Positions 6,431 to 13,531 of a DNA stretch of 14,051 nucleotides are shown one piece after another. The stretch is taken from contig JAQSWE010000122.1 in the NCBI GenBank assembly GCA_029266795.1, positions 1-14,051 on the forward strand, written 5' to 3'. Each line of letters opens with the position of its first letter. Positions within the stretch are counted from its first letter, which is position 1. Source of the DNA: Alphaproteobacteria bacterium (GTDB lineage Bacteria > Pseudomonadota > Alphaproteobacteria > Micavibrionales > UBA2020). Made by a program: the position numbers and the translations under genes. A model generated the notes under the pieces. That model was not told where the DNA came from and searched no databases. It saw nothing but the letters and a program-made list of their open reading frames with translations.

Positions 6431-9400
6431 TTTCCAGCCTCTGCAGGGCAGGCAATCGTGCCCGAGTGATGATGGCCCGTCAGCGCGCCGCCTGCCAGCG
6501 TGCGGAGGATGACATAGAAGATGGGCGTGAAGAAAATACCGAGTAGCGTGACGCCAAGCATGCCGGAGAACACGGTGATACCGATCGCCTGACGCATTTC
6601 CGCGCCCGCGCCCGTTGAATAGACCAAGGGCAGCACACCCATGATGAAGGCGAAAGACGTCATCAAAATGGGGCGGAGGCGCAACCTGCTCGCATTCATG
6701 GCGGCATCGACGATATTCTGGCCCTGGAATTCAAGCTCGCGCGCGAATTCCACCGTCACGAAGACACCGAACAACCCGCAGAGCAGCACGATCGGCACGA
6801 TCATGATGACCACGAGCGGCAGGATCAGGCTTTCATACTGCGCCGCCAGCACGAGGAAGACGAGGAAGACGCAAAGCGGGAAAATATAGACCGCCGTGTT
6901 GCCCGCCAGAATTTGCTGGTATTTCAGGTCCGTCCATTCGAAATCCATGCCGGCGGGCAGTTTTTCCTTCAGGATATCGATCATCGCTTTTTCCGCGACT
7001 TCGGTCGGAACGCCCGGTGCGGGGCCGCCGTTGATATCGGCGGTGCGGAACAGGTTGTAGCGCGTCGCGGCATCGGGGCCATAGCTCTGCTTCACCGTCA
7101 CCATCGAGCCCAGCGGCACCATTTCTCCGGATGCATTGCGTGTCTTCAGCTGCAGGATGTCATTCGCCTGCGCGCGGAACGGCGCATCCGCCTGCGCGAT
7201 CACCTGATAGGTGCGGCCAAAACGGTTGAAGTCGTTGATGTAGAGCGAGCCGAGATAAATCTGCATCGTGCTGAAAATATCGGTGACCGACACGCCCAAC
7301 TGCTTCGCTTTTTCGCGGTCCACATCGACATACAATTGAGGCACGTTGATCTGGAAGGTCGAAAAGACGCTGGCGAGAACGGGGTTCTGCCACGCCGCCA
7401 TCTGCACATCCATCGCGGCTTTTTGCAGCGCTTCATAGCCAAGGTCGGCGCGGTCCTCGATCTGCAGCTTGAAGCCGCCGATGGTGCCGAGGCCCATCAC
7501 GGGCGGCGGCGGAACGACGGCCACGAAGGCATCCTCGATCGCCCCCATCTTGCCCATCAGTTTTCCGGCAATCGTCGGCCCGTAAAGGTCTTCGGTCGTG
7601 CGTTCTTCGAATGGATCGAGCGTAATGAAGATAATGCCCGCGCTGGAGCTGGCGGAGAAACCGGCAATCGAAAGACCTGGGAAAGCAACCGCGCTTTCCA
7701 CGCCCGGCTCTGCCAGCGCAATCTCGCCCATACGGCGTATGACGGCGTCGGTACGTTCGAGTGACGCGCCGGACGGCAGCTGCGCGAAAGATACAAGGTA
7801 TTGCTTGTCCTGCATGGGGATGTAGCCATGCGGGATGAAATAGACGAGGCCCGCCGCGCCCGCTGCCAGTGCAAGGTAAACAGCCAGCACGAGCGGCTTA
7901 AGGTGCGTCACGCGATGCAGCGCGCGGCCATAACCTTTCGCCGCGCTCTTGAACACACGGTTGAAGCCGTTGAAGAACCAGCCCAGCGTCTTGTTCAGGA
8001 ATTTTTCAAACACGTCGCCCTCGGCGTCATGCGCATGCAGCAGCTTGGCCGCAAGCGCAGGGCTGAGCGTCAGCGAGTTGAAGGCGGAAATGACGGTCGA
8101 GATGGCGATCGTCAGCGCGAACTGGCGGTAGAACTGGCCGGTCAACCCGCTGATGAAGGCGAGCGGAATGAACACGGCGCAGAGCGTCAGCGCGATTGCG
8201 ATGATAGGCCCGCTGACCTCGTCCATCGCCTTGTGCGCGGCGTCGAGGGGAGCGAGCCCCTCCTCGATGTTGCGCTCCACGTTTTCGACGACGACGATCG
8301 CGTCATCGACGACGATGCCGATGGACAGAACAAGGCCGAATAGAGTCAGGTTGTTAATGGAGAAGCCGAACAGGTGCATGACGGCGAAGGTGCCGATGAC
8401 GGAAACGGGAACGGCCAGCAGCGGAATAATCGACGCGCGCCAGGTTTGCAGGAAGATAATGACGACAAGGACGACAAGCGCAATCGCCTCCAGCAGCGTA
8501 TGAATCACGCTGTCGATGGAGGATTGCACAAAGCGGGTTGGGTCATAGACGATGGAATAATCGATGCCTTCGGGAAAGGTTTCTTTCAGTTCCGCCATTA
8601 CCGCGCGCGCGTCGTTGGACAGCTGGATGGCGTTCGATTCCGGCGCCTGGAAAATAGCGATTGCCGCCGCCTGCTTGTTGTTGAGCAGCGAACGCAGCGC
8701 ATAGGCGTTGGGCCCCAGCTCGATCCGTGCCACGTCGCCAAGGCGCGTGATGCCGCCGGTTTCGGATGTTTTCAGGATAATGTCACGGAACTGGTCTTCG
8801 CTTTGCAGGCGGCCTTGTGCGTTCACCAGCAGCTCGAACGCCGCCGTGCCTTCATGGGGCTGTCCGCCCACGACACCGCCCGCGACTTGCACGTTCTGCT
8901 CACGCACGGCATTGGCCACGTCATTTGCGGTCAGGCCGAGTGCGGCGATCTTGGTGGGGTCGAGCCAGATGCGCATGGCGTAATCGCCGCCGCCGAACAT
9001 CAAGACTTCGCCGGCACCTTTCAGGCGCGCCATGCGGTCGCGTACGTTGAGCGCGCCAAAGTTACGCAAGTATGTCGTGTCGTAGCGTCCATCGGGGGAC
9101 GTCAGGTGAATGACGAGCGTGATATTATTGGAGCTTTTCACCGTGCTGACGCCGATCTGGCGCACGATATCCGGCAGGCGCGGCAATGCCTGGCTGACGC
9201 GGTTCTGCACGAGCTGCTGCGCTTTGTCGGGATCAGTGCCAAGCTTGAACGTGACGGTCAGCGCCATCTGGCCGTCTGCGGTCGATTGGGAATTGAGGTA
9301 GAGCATGCCCTCCACCCCGTTGACCTGTTCTTCGAGCGGGGTTGCGACCGTTTCGGCGATCACTTTCGGGTTGGCACCGGGGTAGCTGGCACGCACGACG

Positions 9401-9534
9401 ACCGATGGCGGCGCGACTTCGGGATATTCCGAAATCGGCAGCAGGGGCATGGAGACCAGACCGCCCAGCAGGACCAGCAGGGACAACACGCCCGCGAAAA
9501 TCGGGCGATCGACGAAAAATTTGGCGAAGTTCAT
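6427..9534 (-). CDS. RND multidrug efflux transporter, MexF/OqxB-like (HAE1), with TM10 missing
   Basis: Inner-membrane proton/drug antiporter subunit. The 1035-aa protein opens with the classic MNFAKFFVDRPIFAGVLS. The two periplasmic porter repeats and the docking segments are in order. The TM4 proton-relay aspartates D410-D411 sit in IVVDDAIVVVENVER, and RLRP (R952) with T959, the counterparts of AcrB R971 and T978, are kept. TM8 (AVYIFPLCVF onwards) and TM9 (about 904-926) are present. The sequence then jumps from GLFGVFVT927 directly to V928EFAREL. In MexF, OqxB and AcrB about 25 residues stand between these points, comprising the short periplasmic loop and TM10 with the essential lysine (AcrB K940). 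The frame is maintained, and TM11-TM12 and the C-terminus are normal. Deleting one helix would also invert TM11 and TM12. The gene starts 2 nt after the fusion-protein stop, and an AAGG ribosome site precedes it. I list it as coding because the frame is intact, although pump function is doubtful unless this is an assembly error. Confidence 0.96.
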   Translation of the reverse strand: MNFAKFFVDRPIFAGVLSLLVLLGGLVSMPLLPISEYPEVAPPSVVVRASYPGANPKVIAETVATPLEEQVNGVEGMLYLNSQSTADGQMALTVTFKLGTDPDKAQQLVQNRVSQALPRLPDIVRQIGVSTVKSSNNITLVIHLTSPDGRYDTTYLRNFGALNVRDRMARLKGAGEVLMFGGGDYAMRIWLDPTKIAALGLTANDVANAVREQNVQVAGGVVGGQPHEGTAAFELLVNAQGRLQSEDQFRDIILKTSETGGITRLGDVARIELGPNAYALRSLLNNKQAAAIAIFQAPESNAIQLSNDARAVMAELKETFPEGIDYSIVYDPTRFVQSSIDSVIHTLLEAIALVVLVVIIFLQTWRASIIPLLAVPVSVIGTFAVMHLFGFSINNLTLFGLVLSIGIVVDDAIVVVENVERNIEEGLAPLDAAHKAMDEVSGPIIAIALTLCAVFIPLAFISGLTGQFYRQFALTIAISTVISAFNSLTLSPALAAKLLHAHDAEGDVFEKFLNKTLGWFFNGFNRVFKSAAKGYGRALHRVTHLKPLVLAVYLALAAGAAGLVYFIPHGYIPMQDKQYLVSFAQLPSGASLERTDAVIRRMGEIALAEPGVESAVAFPGLSIAGFSASSSAGIIFITLDPFEERTTEDLYGPTIAGKLMGKMGAIEDAFVAVVPPPPVMGLGTIGGFKLQIEDRADLGYEALQKAAMDVQMAAWQNPVLASVFSTFQINVPQLYVDVDREKAKQLGVSVTDIFSTMQIYLGSLYINDFNRFGRTYQVIAQADAPFRAQANDILQLKTRNASGEMVPLGSMVTVKQSYGPDAATRYNLFRTADINGGPAPGVPTEVAEKAMIDILKEKLPAGMDFEWTDLKYQQILAGNTAVYIFPLCVFLVFLVLAAQYESLILPLVVIMIVPIVLLCGLFGVFVTVEFARELEFQGQNIVDAAMNASRLRLRPILMTSFAFIMGVLPLVYSTGAGAEMRQAIGITVFSGMLGVTLLGIFFTPIFYVILRTLAGGALTGHHHSGTIACPAEAGK
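6753..6754 (-). other. Inferred in-frame deletion junction in the RND transporter (TM10 and proton-relay lysine lost)
   Basis: The codons ACG (T927) and GTG (V928) meet here. The flanking residues on both sides match the MexF family, but the intervening 26 or so residues (about 78 bp, from the GGDNN-type loop through KNAILI) are absent. A multiple of three was removed, with no stop codon or frameshift nearby. Confidence 0.8.
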
Positions 9535-9536
9535 TT

Positions 9537-10757
9537 TTATTTGCCTTCTTGGGGGGCTTCTTCTTTAGCGGGTTCTTGGGCGGGTTGTTCACCGGCGGGC
9601 TGTCCTTCGGACGCGGGCGCGCCTTCGGGCTTCAGTGTTTCCATCGAGACGATAACCGGTTGCACGGGCATGCCGGGACGCACGCGCTGTAGACCGTTGA
9701 CGACGATTTTCTCGCCGGCGGCAAGGCCGCTATCGATCACACGCAAACCGTTTTCAAGCGTGCCGATCTGCACGGGGCGATAACCGACCATGCCCTTGTC
9801 ATCGACCGCGTAGACGTATTTGCGGTCTTGGTCTGTGTTGACGGCTGAATCGTTCACCAGCACGGCTTGTGTCTTGTCGGCGGTACCGAGGCGGATGCGC
9901 GCAAACAGGCCGGGCGTCAGGATGCCGTCGGTGTTCGGGAATTCGGCGCGTACGCGCATCGTGCCGGAATCGCCGCTCAGCTGGTTGTCGAAGGAGCGGA
10001 TCTTGCCTTCACGTTTGAATTCCGTCTCGTCGGCGAGCGCCATATAGACAGGCATCTCTTGCGCGCGGCCCGCACGCACCGATTTCATGGCACGCAGATA
10101 TGTCTGCTCATCAATGTCGAAATCGGCATAGACCGGATCGATCGACTGGATCGTCGTCAATACAACCATGCCCGCACCAACCGTATTGCCCACGGTGATG
10201 TCGGGGCGGCCGACGCGGCCCGTGATGGGCGCGCGCACTTCAGCATATTCGACATTCAATTGGGCGAGCGTCACGGCGGCTTCGGCGGCCTTGATCGCGG
10301 CTTGCGCTTCCTTGTTACCGTTGATGCGCTCGTCATATTCGCGCTGCGACAGTGCCTTTTGCTTGAATAGCTTTTCGGCGCGCTCCGACGTGCTGCCGGA
10401 AAGCGCGGCGCGCGCCTGCGCGGATGCCAGCTCCGCCTCCGCCTGCGCGAGTGCCGCCTTGAAGGGGCGCATATCGATCGTGAACAGCGGGTCGCCCTTC
10501 TTGACGGTATCGCCTTCGCGGAAATGCACTTGGTCGATAATGCCGTTCACGCGGGGGCGGACTTCGACGTCCTCCACCGCGCGCAGGCGGCCGGAAAATT
10601 CGGCCCAACGCGTAATGTCTTTTTGCATGACGATGGCAACACTGACCGGCATCGGGCCTTGCGGCGCGTCCATCGTGAAGCCGTCACGCGGCCATGCAAC
10701 GACGATAACTGCGCTGAGCGCAAGTGCGGCTATACCGGAGAGAAGATAGTTTTTCAT
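9537..10757 (-). CDS. RND efflux membrane fusion protein (MexE/OqxA-like periplasmic adaptor)
   Basis: Periplasmic adaptor that links the RND pump to the outer-membrane channel (406 aa). The N-terminus has one hydrophobic segment (about 5-22) with no lipobox cysteine, so it is either a signal peptide or an uncleaved anchor. The first lipoyl half is 67-95 (VRPRVNGIIDQVHF onwards), the coiled-coil hairpin about 97-168, and the second lipoyl half 171-184 (YAEVRAPITGRVGR). DFDIDEQTYL (212-221) is the conserved beta-barrel entry of the MexE subgroup. After the membrane-proximal domain comes a 31-residue Pro/Glu/Ala-rich tail (376-406), longer and lower in complexity than usual. The ATG overlaps the tetR stop as ATGA, with AGGAAAAGG as ribosome site inside the end of tetR. 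The MexE-like type agrees with the MexF-like transporter that follows. Confidence 0.95.
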   Translation of the reverse strand: MKNYLLSGIAALALSAVIVVAWPRDGFTMDAPQGPMPVSVAIVMQKDITRWAEFSGRLRAVEDVEVRPRVNGIIDQVHFREGDTVKKGDPLFTIDMRPFKAALAQAEAELASAQARAALSGSTSERAEKLFKQKALSQREYDERINGNKEAQAAIKAAEAAVTLAQLNVEYAEVRAPITGRVGRPDITVGNTVGAGMVVLTTIQSIDPVYADFDIDEQTYLRAMKSVRAGRAQEMPVYMALADETEFKREGKIRSFDNQLSGDSGTMRVRAEFPNTDGILTPGLFARIRLGTADKTQAVLVNDSAVNTDQDRKYVYAVDDKGMVGYRPVQIGTLENGLRVIDSGLAAGEKIVVNGLQRVRPGMPVQPVIVSMETLKPEGAPASEGQPAGEQPAQEPAKEEAPQEGK

Positions 10758-11392
10758 GATGCCTTTTCCTTTTCCCGACCAGTCGGTAGGGGTATTAAAA
10801 ACCTGTTGAGACCTGCCAGAAGATCGCGCCGGATGACTTCCGGGTCGTTCGCGACTTTGGCCTGATAAAGAATGCCCATCGAATAGGAAAACATTTCGCA
10901 GGCGCGTTTGTGGATTTCCGGGCGCGACACGCCGTCGAAGGCCGGAAGATCGCGCAGGACGCTTTCGAAATAGGCACAGTGACCGTCGAAAATTTCCTTC
11001 AGTTTCTCGCGCACGCGTTCATCCTGCGCGCCAAGTTCGGAACCTGCGGAAGCCAGGGGGCAACCGTAGATTTTTCCTTCTTTTTCATATAGTTCTTTTT
11101 GCCACTTAAAGCAGCTTTCTGCATACACGGACAGGCGCTTTTCGGCCGCAATGGTTGGGGAAAACGCCGCGTCCAAGGCGCGCCTGCCCTCTGCCCACAT
11201 ATGGTCATAGGCGGCGAGCGCAAGATCGGTCTTGGAGCTGAAGTGATGGTAGAAAGTGCCCTTTTTGATGCCGGCAGCGACAGCGATATCATCGACGCTG
11301 ACCGCACCAAATGACTGGCGCATCAGGAGCCCGGCGGCGGCCTGAACCAGATGGTCTCGTGTCGGCGATTCTTTGCGTTTGCACCTAAACAT
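10754..11392 (-). CDS. TetR/AcrR-family repressor, first gene of the efflux operon
   Basis: A 212-aa regulator with the TetR N-terminal domain: TRDHLVQAAAGLL, then the helix-turn-helix VSVDDIAVAAGIKKGTFYHHF (31-51), followed by SSKTDL. The ligand-binding half includes YGCPLASAGSEL (109-120), where C111 lies in the position of the conserved cysteine of NemR-type members; other cysteines are C94, C139 and C165. ATG 11392 is the only sensible start, because the next in-frame Met (M24) would cut into the DNA-binding domain. The gene is co-directional with and upstream of the pump genes rather than divergent from them, and its stop overlaps the adaptor start (ATGA). Repressor and pump therefore share one transcript, and it most likely represses its own operon at the palindrome upstream. 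The inducer is unknown. Confidence 0.95.
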   Translation of the reverse strand: MFRCKRKESPTRDHLVQAAAGLLMRQSFGAVSVDDIAVAAGIKKGTFYHHFSSKTDLALAAYDHMWAEGRRALDAAFSPTIAAEKRLSVYAESCFKWQKELYEKEGKIYGCPLASAGSELGAQDERVREKLKEIFDGHCAYFESVLRDLPAFDGVSRPEIHKRACEMFSYSMGILYQAKVANDPEVIRRDLLAGLNRFLIPLPTGREKEKAS

Positions 11393-11398
11393 GGGAAT

Positions 11399-11427
11399 AA
11401 AATACCGACCGATCGGTCGGGTGTCAA
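11399..11427 (-). promoter_or_regulatory. Promoter of the tetR-efflux operon
   Basis: On the minus strand a perfect -35 TTGACA (11422-11427) is followed by exactly 17 bp and then TATTTT (11399-11404) as -10. A start about seven bases downstream falls at or beside the A of the tetR ATG (11392). No ribosome site fits between the -10 and the ATG, so the first gene may be translated from a leaderless message. Confidence 0.75.
11405..11420. promoter_or_regulatory. Perfect 16-bp palindrome between -35 and -10: likely TetR operator
   Basis: CCGACCGATCGGTCGG is a perfect inverted repeat filling 16 of the 17 spacer bases. Repeated CCGAC/GTCGG arms resemble operators of TetR-family efflux repressors. 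Binding here would block RNA polymerase directly. As RNA it could also fold into a 6-bp stem with a GATC loop followed by TATTTTATT, so it might in addition end transcripts arriving from the gene on its right (11451-12674). Confidence 0.8.
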
Positions 11428-11450
11428 GAAAATCGTGTGACTGGTTGATT

Positions 11451-12674
11451 TTAAAAGGTTTTATTCAACGGCATAGGCATGCGCTGCCTGCCGCCGAAAG
11501 CGGTGCCCATAATATATGTAAAGCCAATCCTCTGCGCCGTTTCCGCATCCCGCGGCTCCGAAACGTCCTTGAGATAGGTCTTGAGGCCAAGCCCTCTATA
11601 GTGCGCGACAAATTTTTCTGCGCGGCGGTGCCAGCCGTCATCCGCCGCAACGCGCGAAAAGCCACAGGCATGCAATGTCGGGAATTGCATCAGCGGATTG
11701 TGAAAGGCCCGCTGCGGGGGTGCCGCCCCCATATCGAAGAAGCACGACCTCAACCCGTTTGAAATCGTGTTGATGCTGTCGGCGACCGCCATGGGTGCCG
11801 TTTCGGGCAGCAGGCCAATCACTTCCATCGCAAGGCATGCGGAAATTTCCGGTGCCAGCCGCGCAAGGAAATTCACGTAAAGTCCCGCGATGTCGAAATC
11901 GCCGACAGTCTGGACGCGCGCGGGAATGACAACCATGCCCTCCTGTGCGCGAGAGCGCAGGTAGTAAAGCTGGACAGCGGCGGAAAACAGCGCCGCCATG
12001 TCCTGCCGCAATATTTCCCCTGTGTTGTATTTTTCTGGCGGCAGCTGCGTCGAGACGATGCTGCAAGAGCCGCCGATACCGCGCGTTTCGACGTCGAAAA
12101 ACGGCAGGTATGACACGTCCGCCTGCGCCACCAGTTCCATCATCTGCGGCAGCAGGGGGATGGTGCGCCGGTCGTGATACAAATCGTGCATGACACGCGC
12201 TGCCCAGAGCCGCACCATTTCATCGCCGGGGTTGAGGCCAAGCCCTTCCCGGTTGAGTTTCTGTATCTCGCTTTCCAGCTGTGCGACGAGGTCTTTCATC
12301 AACACGTCTTTGGAAGCTGTTTTTGCCGGCGAGGCCACAAAATCGATCACAGGGTTTTCCGGCTTGCGCCCCACTGCCGTGAGAATTTGCGCGCGGATAT
12401 CTTGCGCCTTTGCCCGCGCAGCCGCAGGGGGGGAATGGAAAAACGCTATGTCGATGATCGTACCGCCGCGATAGGTGTATATGCCGGATGTTTCCTGAAG
12501 CGCAGCATCCGCAGCGACGCGCCATGCCTGCGCAACAAGGCGCGGCACGCGTTCTGTGTTGATGAAAAGGTCCGGAAGAATAATTTTCAGGTCGATTGTC
12601 TGGGGCACCACCGCCTTTTCAGCGATGATGTCGTCAAAGGCGTCCTGCGGCACCTCGTGCTGTCCCGTCGACAT
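11451..12674 (-). CDS. Uncharacterised protein, possibly a degenerate GGDEF-EAL-like protein
   Basis: I do not recognise this 407-aa protein as a named family. Its C-terminal half follows the landmarks of an EAL domain without the catalytic residues. VSYLPFFDVETRGIGGS (187-203) resembles the xxYQPIVDLxTGxIxGxEAL start, but the signature Glu-Ala-Leu is replaced by SCS. LAMEV (281-285) resembles the LExTE strand, FFDMG (312-316) the DDFG strand, GLGLKTYLKDV (361-371) the GLxVIAEGVE strand, and GFTYIMGTAFG (384-394) the final CDYxQGYxFG. The N-terminal part (about 28-103), with YRGG then IDIAFF and a helix ending DIRAQIL, could be an equally eroded GGDEF fold. There is no signal peptide or membrane segment. 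A strong GGGGGAAAG ribosome site precedes the start. It lies 85 bp after cysQ in the same direction and ends 24 bp before the efflux promoter. If the reading is right it would be a non-enzymatic c-di-GMP or protein-binding scaffold. Confidence 0.85.
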   Translation of the reverse strand: MSTGQHEVPQDAFDDIIAEKAVVPQTIDLKIILPDLFINTERVPRLVAQAWRVAADAALQETSGIYTYRGGTIIDIAFFHSPPAAARAKAQDIRAQILTAVGRKPENPVIDFVASPAKTASKDVLMKDLVAQLESEIQKLNREGLGLNPGDEMVRLWAARVMHDLYHDRRTIPLLPQMMELVAQADVSYLPFFDVETRGIGGSCSIVSTQLPPEKYNTGEILRQDMAALFSAAVQLYYLRSRAQEGMVVIPARVQTVGDFDIAGLYVNFLARLAPEISACLAMEVIGLLPETAPMAVADSINTISNGLRSCFFDMGAAPPQRAFHNPLMQFPTLHACGFSRVAADDGWHRRAEKFVAHYRGLGLKTYLKDVSEPRDAETAQRIGFTYIMGTAFGGRQRMPMPLNKTF

Positions 12675-12759
12675 TTCTTTCCCCCTTCCTTTATCTTAAG
12701 GCAGGGAATATGAACGTCAGGTAAAACTATGCAGCCTCAGCCATACAGCCGTATGCCGA

Positions 12760-13527
12760 TCAGGGAATAAATGCGACGAATTCGGGATTGAGGAATTTTT
12801 TATCGGCCTTGCCGTAGAGGAAGGGTGAGCCGTCGACCATCGTGACTTCGCCGCCCGCCGCGCGCAAGATCGCCTCGCCCGCCGCTGTGTCCCATTCAGA
12901 GGTGGGACCGAGGCGCGGGTAGTAATCCGCCTGCCCCGCCGCCAGAGCGCAGAATTTCAGCGAACTGGAGCGGTTGAACAATGCGGCGACTTTTTTATCC
13001 TTCAAGAATTCGTTCAGGCGCTCGGGGTCGCCATGGCGTTTGGAAGCAACGACTGTGATGCCTTCCGCCGGCGGCTTGCGAACGCTGATTTTTTCTTCAG
13101 GCCCCTCGCCGACGCTCATGAAGGCTTCGCCCGCCGCGCCGTAATAAAGTTCGCCGGATACGGGCGCGAAGATGATTCCCATGACGGGCTTGAAATCGAC
13201 CATCAAGCCGATATTGACGGTAAAATCGCCGCCGCCGGTGATGAATTCCTTCGTGCCGTCGAGCGGATCGACGAGGAAGAACATGCCGGATGAAATATCA
13301 GGGATCGTGCCACCCGCAACAGACTCTTCGCCCACCATCGGGATCTGCGGCGCGATTTTTTTCAAGGCCTCGATAATCAGGGCTTCGGCCTCCTGATCGG
13401 CAAGCGTAACGGGAGAGCCATCTGCCTTGTCGATCACTTCCGCGCCTTCGCGGTAATATTTCAGTTCAATATCGCCGGCAGCGCGGACGACGGGGATCAG
13501 TTTCCGCGCGAGTTCGAGGTAGTCCAT
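12760..13527 (-). CDS. cysQ: 3'(2'),5'-bisphosphate nucleotidase CysQ
   Basis: Mg2+-dependent phosphatase of the inositol monophosphatase superfamily that hydrolyses PAP (and PAPS) released during sulfate assimilation. The 255-aa protein has normal length. Metal ligands are visible at E67-E68 (GEES), at D87 and D90 in the motif DPLDGTKEF (87-95), and at D213 in EWDTAAGEAI (211-220). FFLV before DPLDGT and NIGLM after it match CysQ better than true inositol monophosphatases, and the adjoining APS-kinase gene supports the assignment. The ATG is only 4 nt after the cysC stop, with AGGAAA about 9 nt upstream inside the end of that gene, so the two are co-transcribed. Confidence 0.94.
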   Translation of the reverse strand: MDYLELARKLIPVVRAAGDIELKYYREGAEVIDKADGSPVTLADQEAEALIIEALKKIAPQIPMVGEESVAGGTIPDISSGMFFLVDPLDGTKEFITGGGDFTVNIGLMVDFKPVMGIIFAPVSGELYYGAAGEAFMSVGEGPEEKISVRKPPAEGITVVASKRHGDPERLNEFLKDKKVAALFNRSSSLKFCALAAGQADYYPRLGPTSEWDTAAGEAILRAAGGEVTMVDGSPFLYGKADKKFLNPEFVAFIP

Positions 13528-13531
13528 TTAT

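Noticed and set aside
6727..6750. Two GAATTC hexamers 12 bp apart beside the RND deletion junction, which might suggest a cloning or rearrangement scar
   Set aside because: They simply encode the Glu-Phe pairs of the EFARELEF segment, which is normal in the family. I found no direct repeat across the junction that can be checked without the lost sequence.
6913..7764. A 283-codon open frame on the plus strand inside the RND gene
   Set aside because: It is a mirror of the conserved RND coding sequence; no family resemblance.
8374..9783. A 469-codon open frame on the plus strand
   Set aside because: It is antisense to the RND transporter and adaptor genes, which match their families along their whole length. 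Its translation is rich in Arg, His and Asp with no recognisable domain, as expected for a GC-driven shadow frame.
12740..12760. Small inverted repeat CATAC/GTATG after cysQ
   Set aside because: The stem is only 5 bp with no following T-run on the transcribed strand, so it is not a supported terminator.
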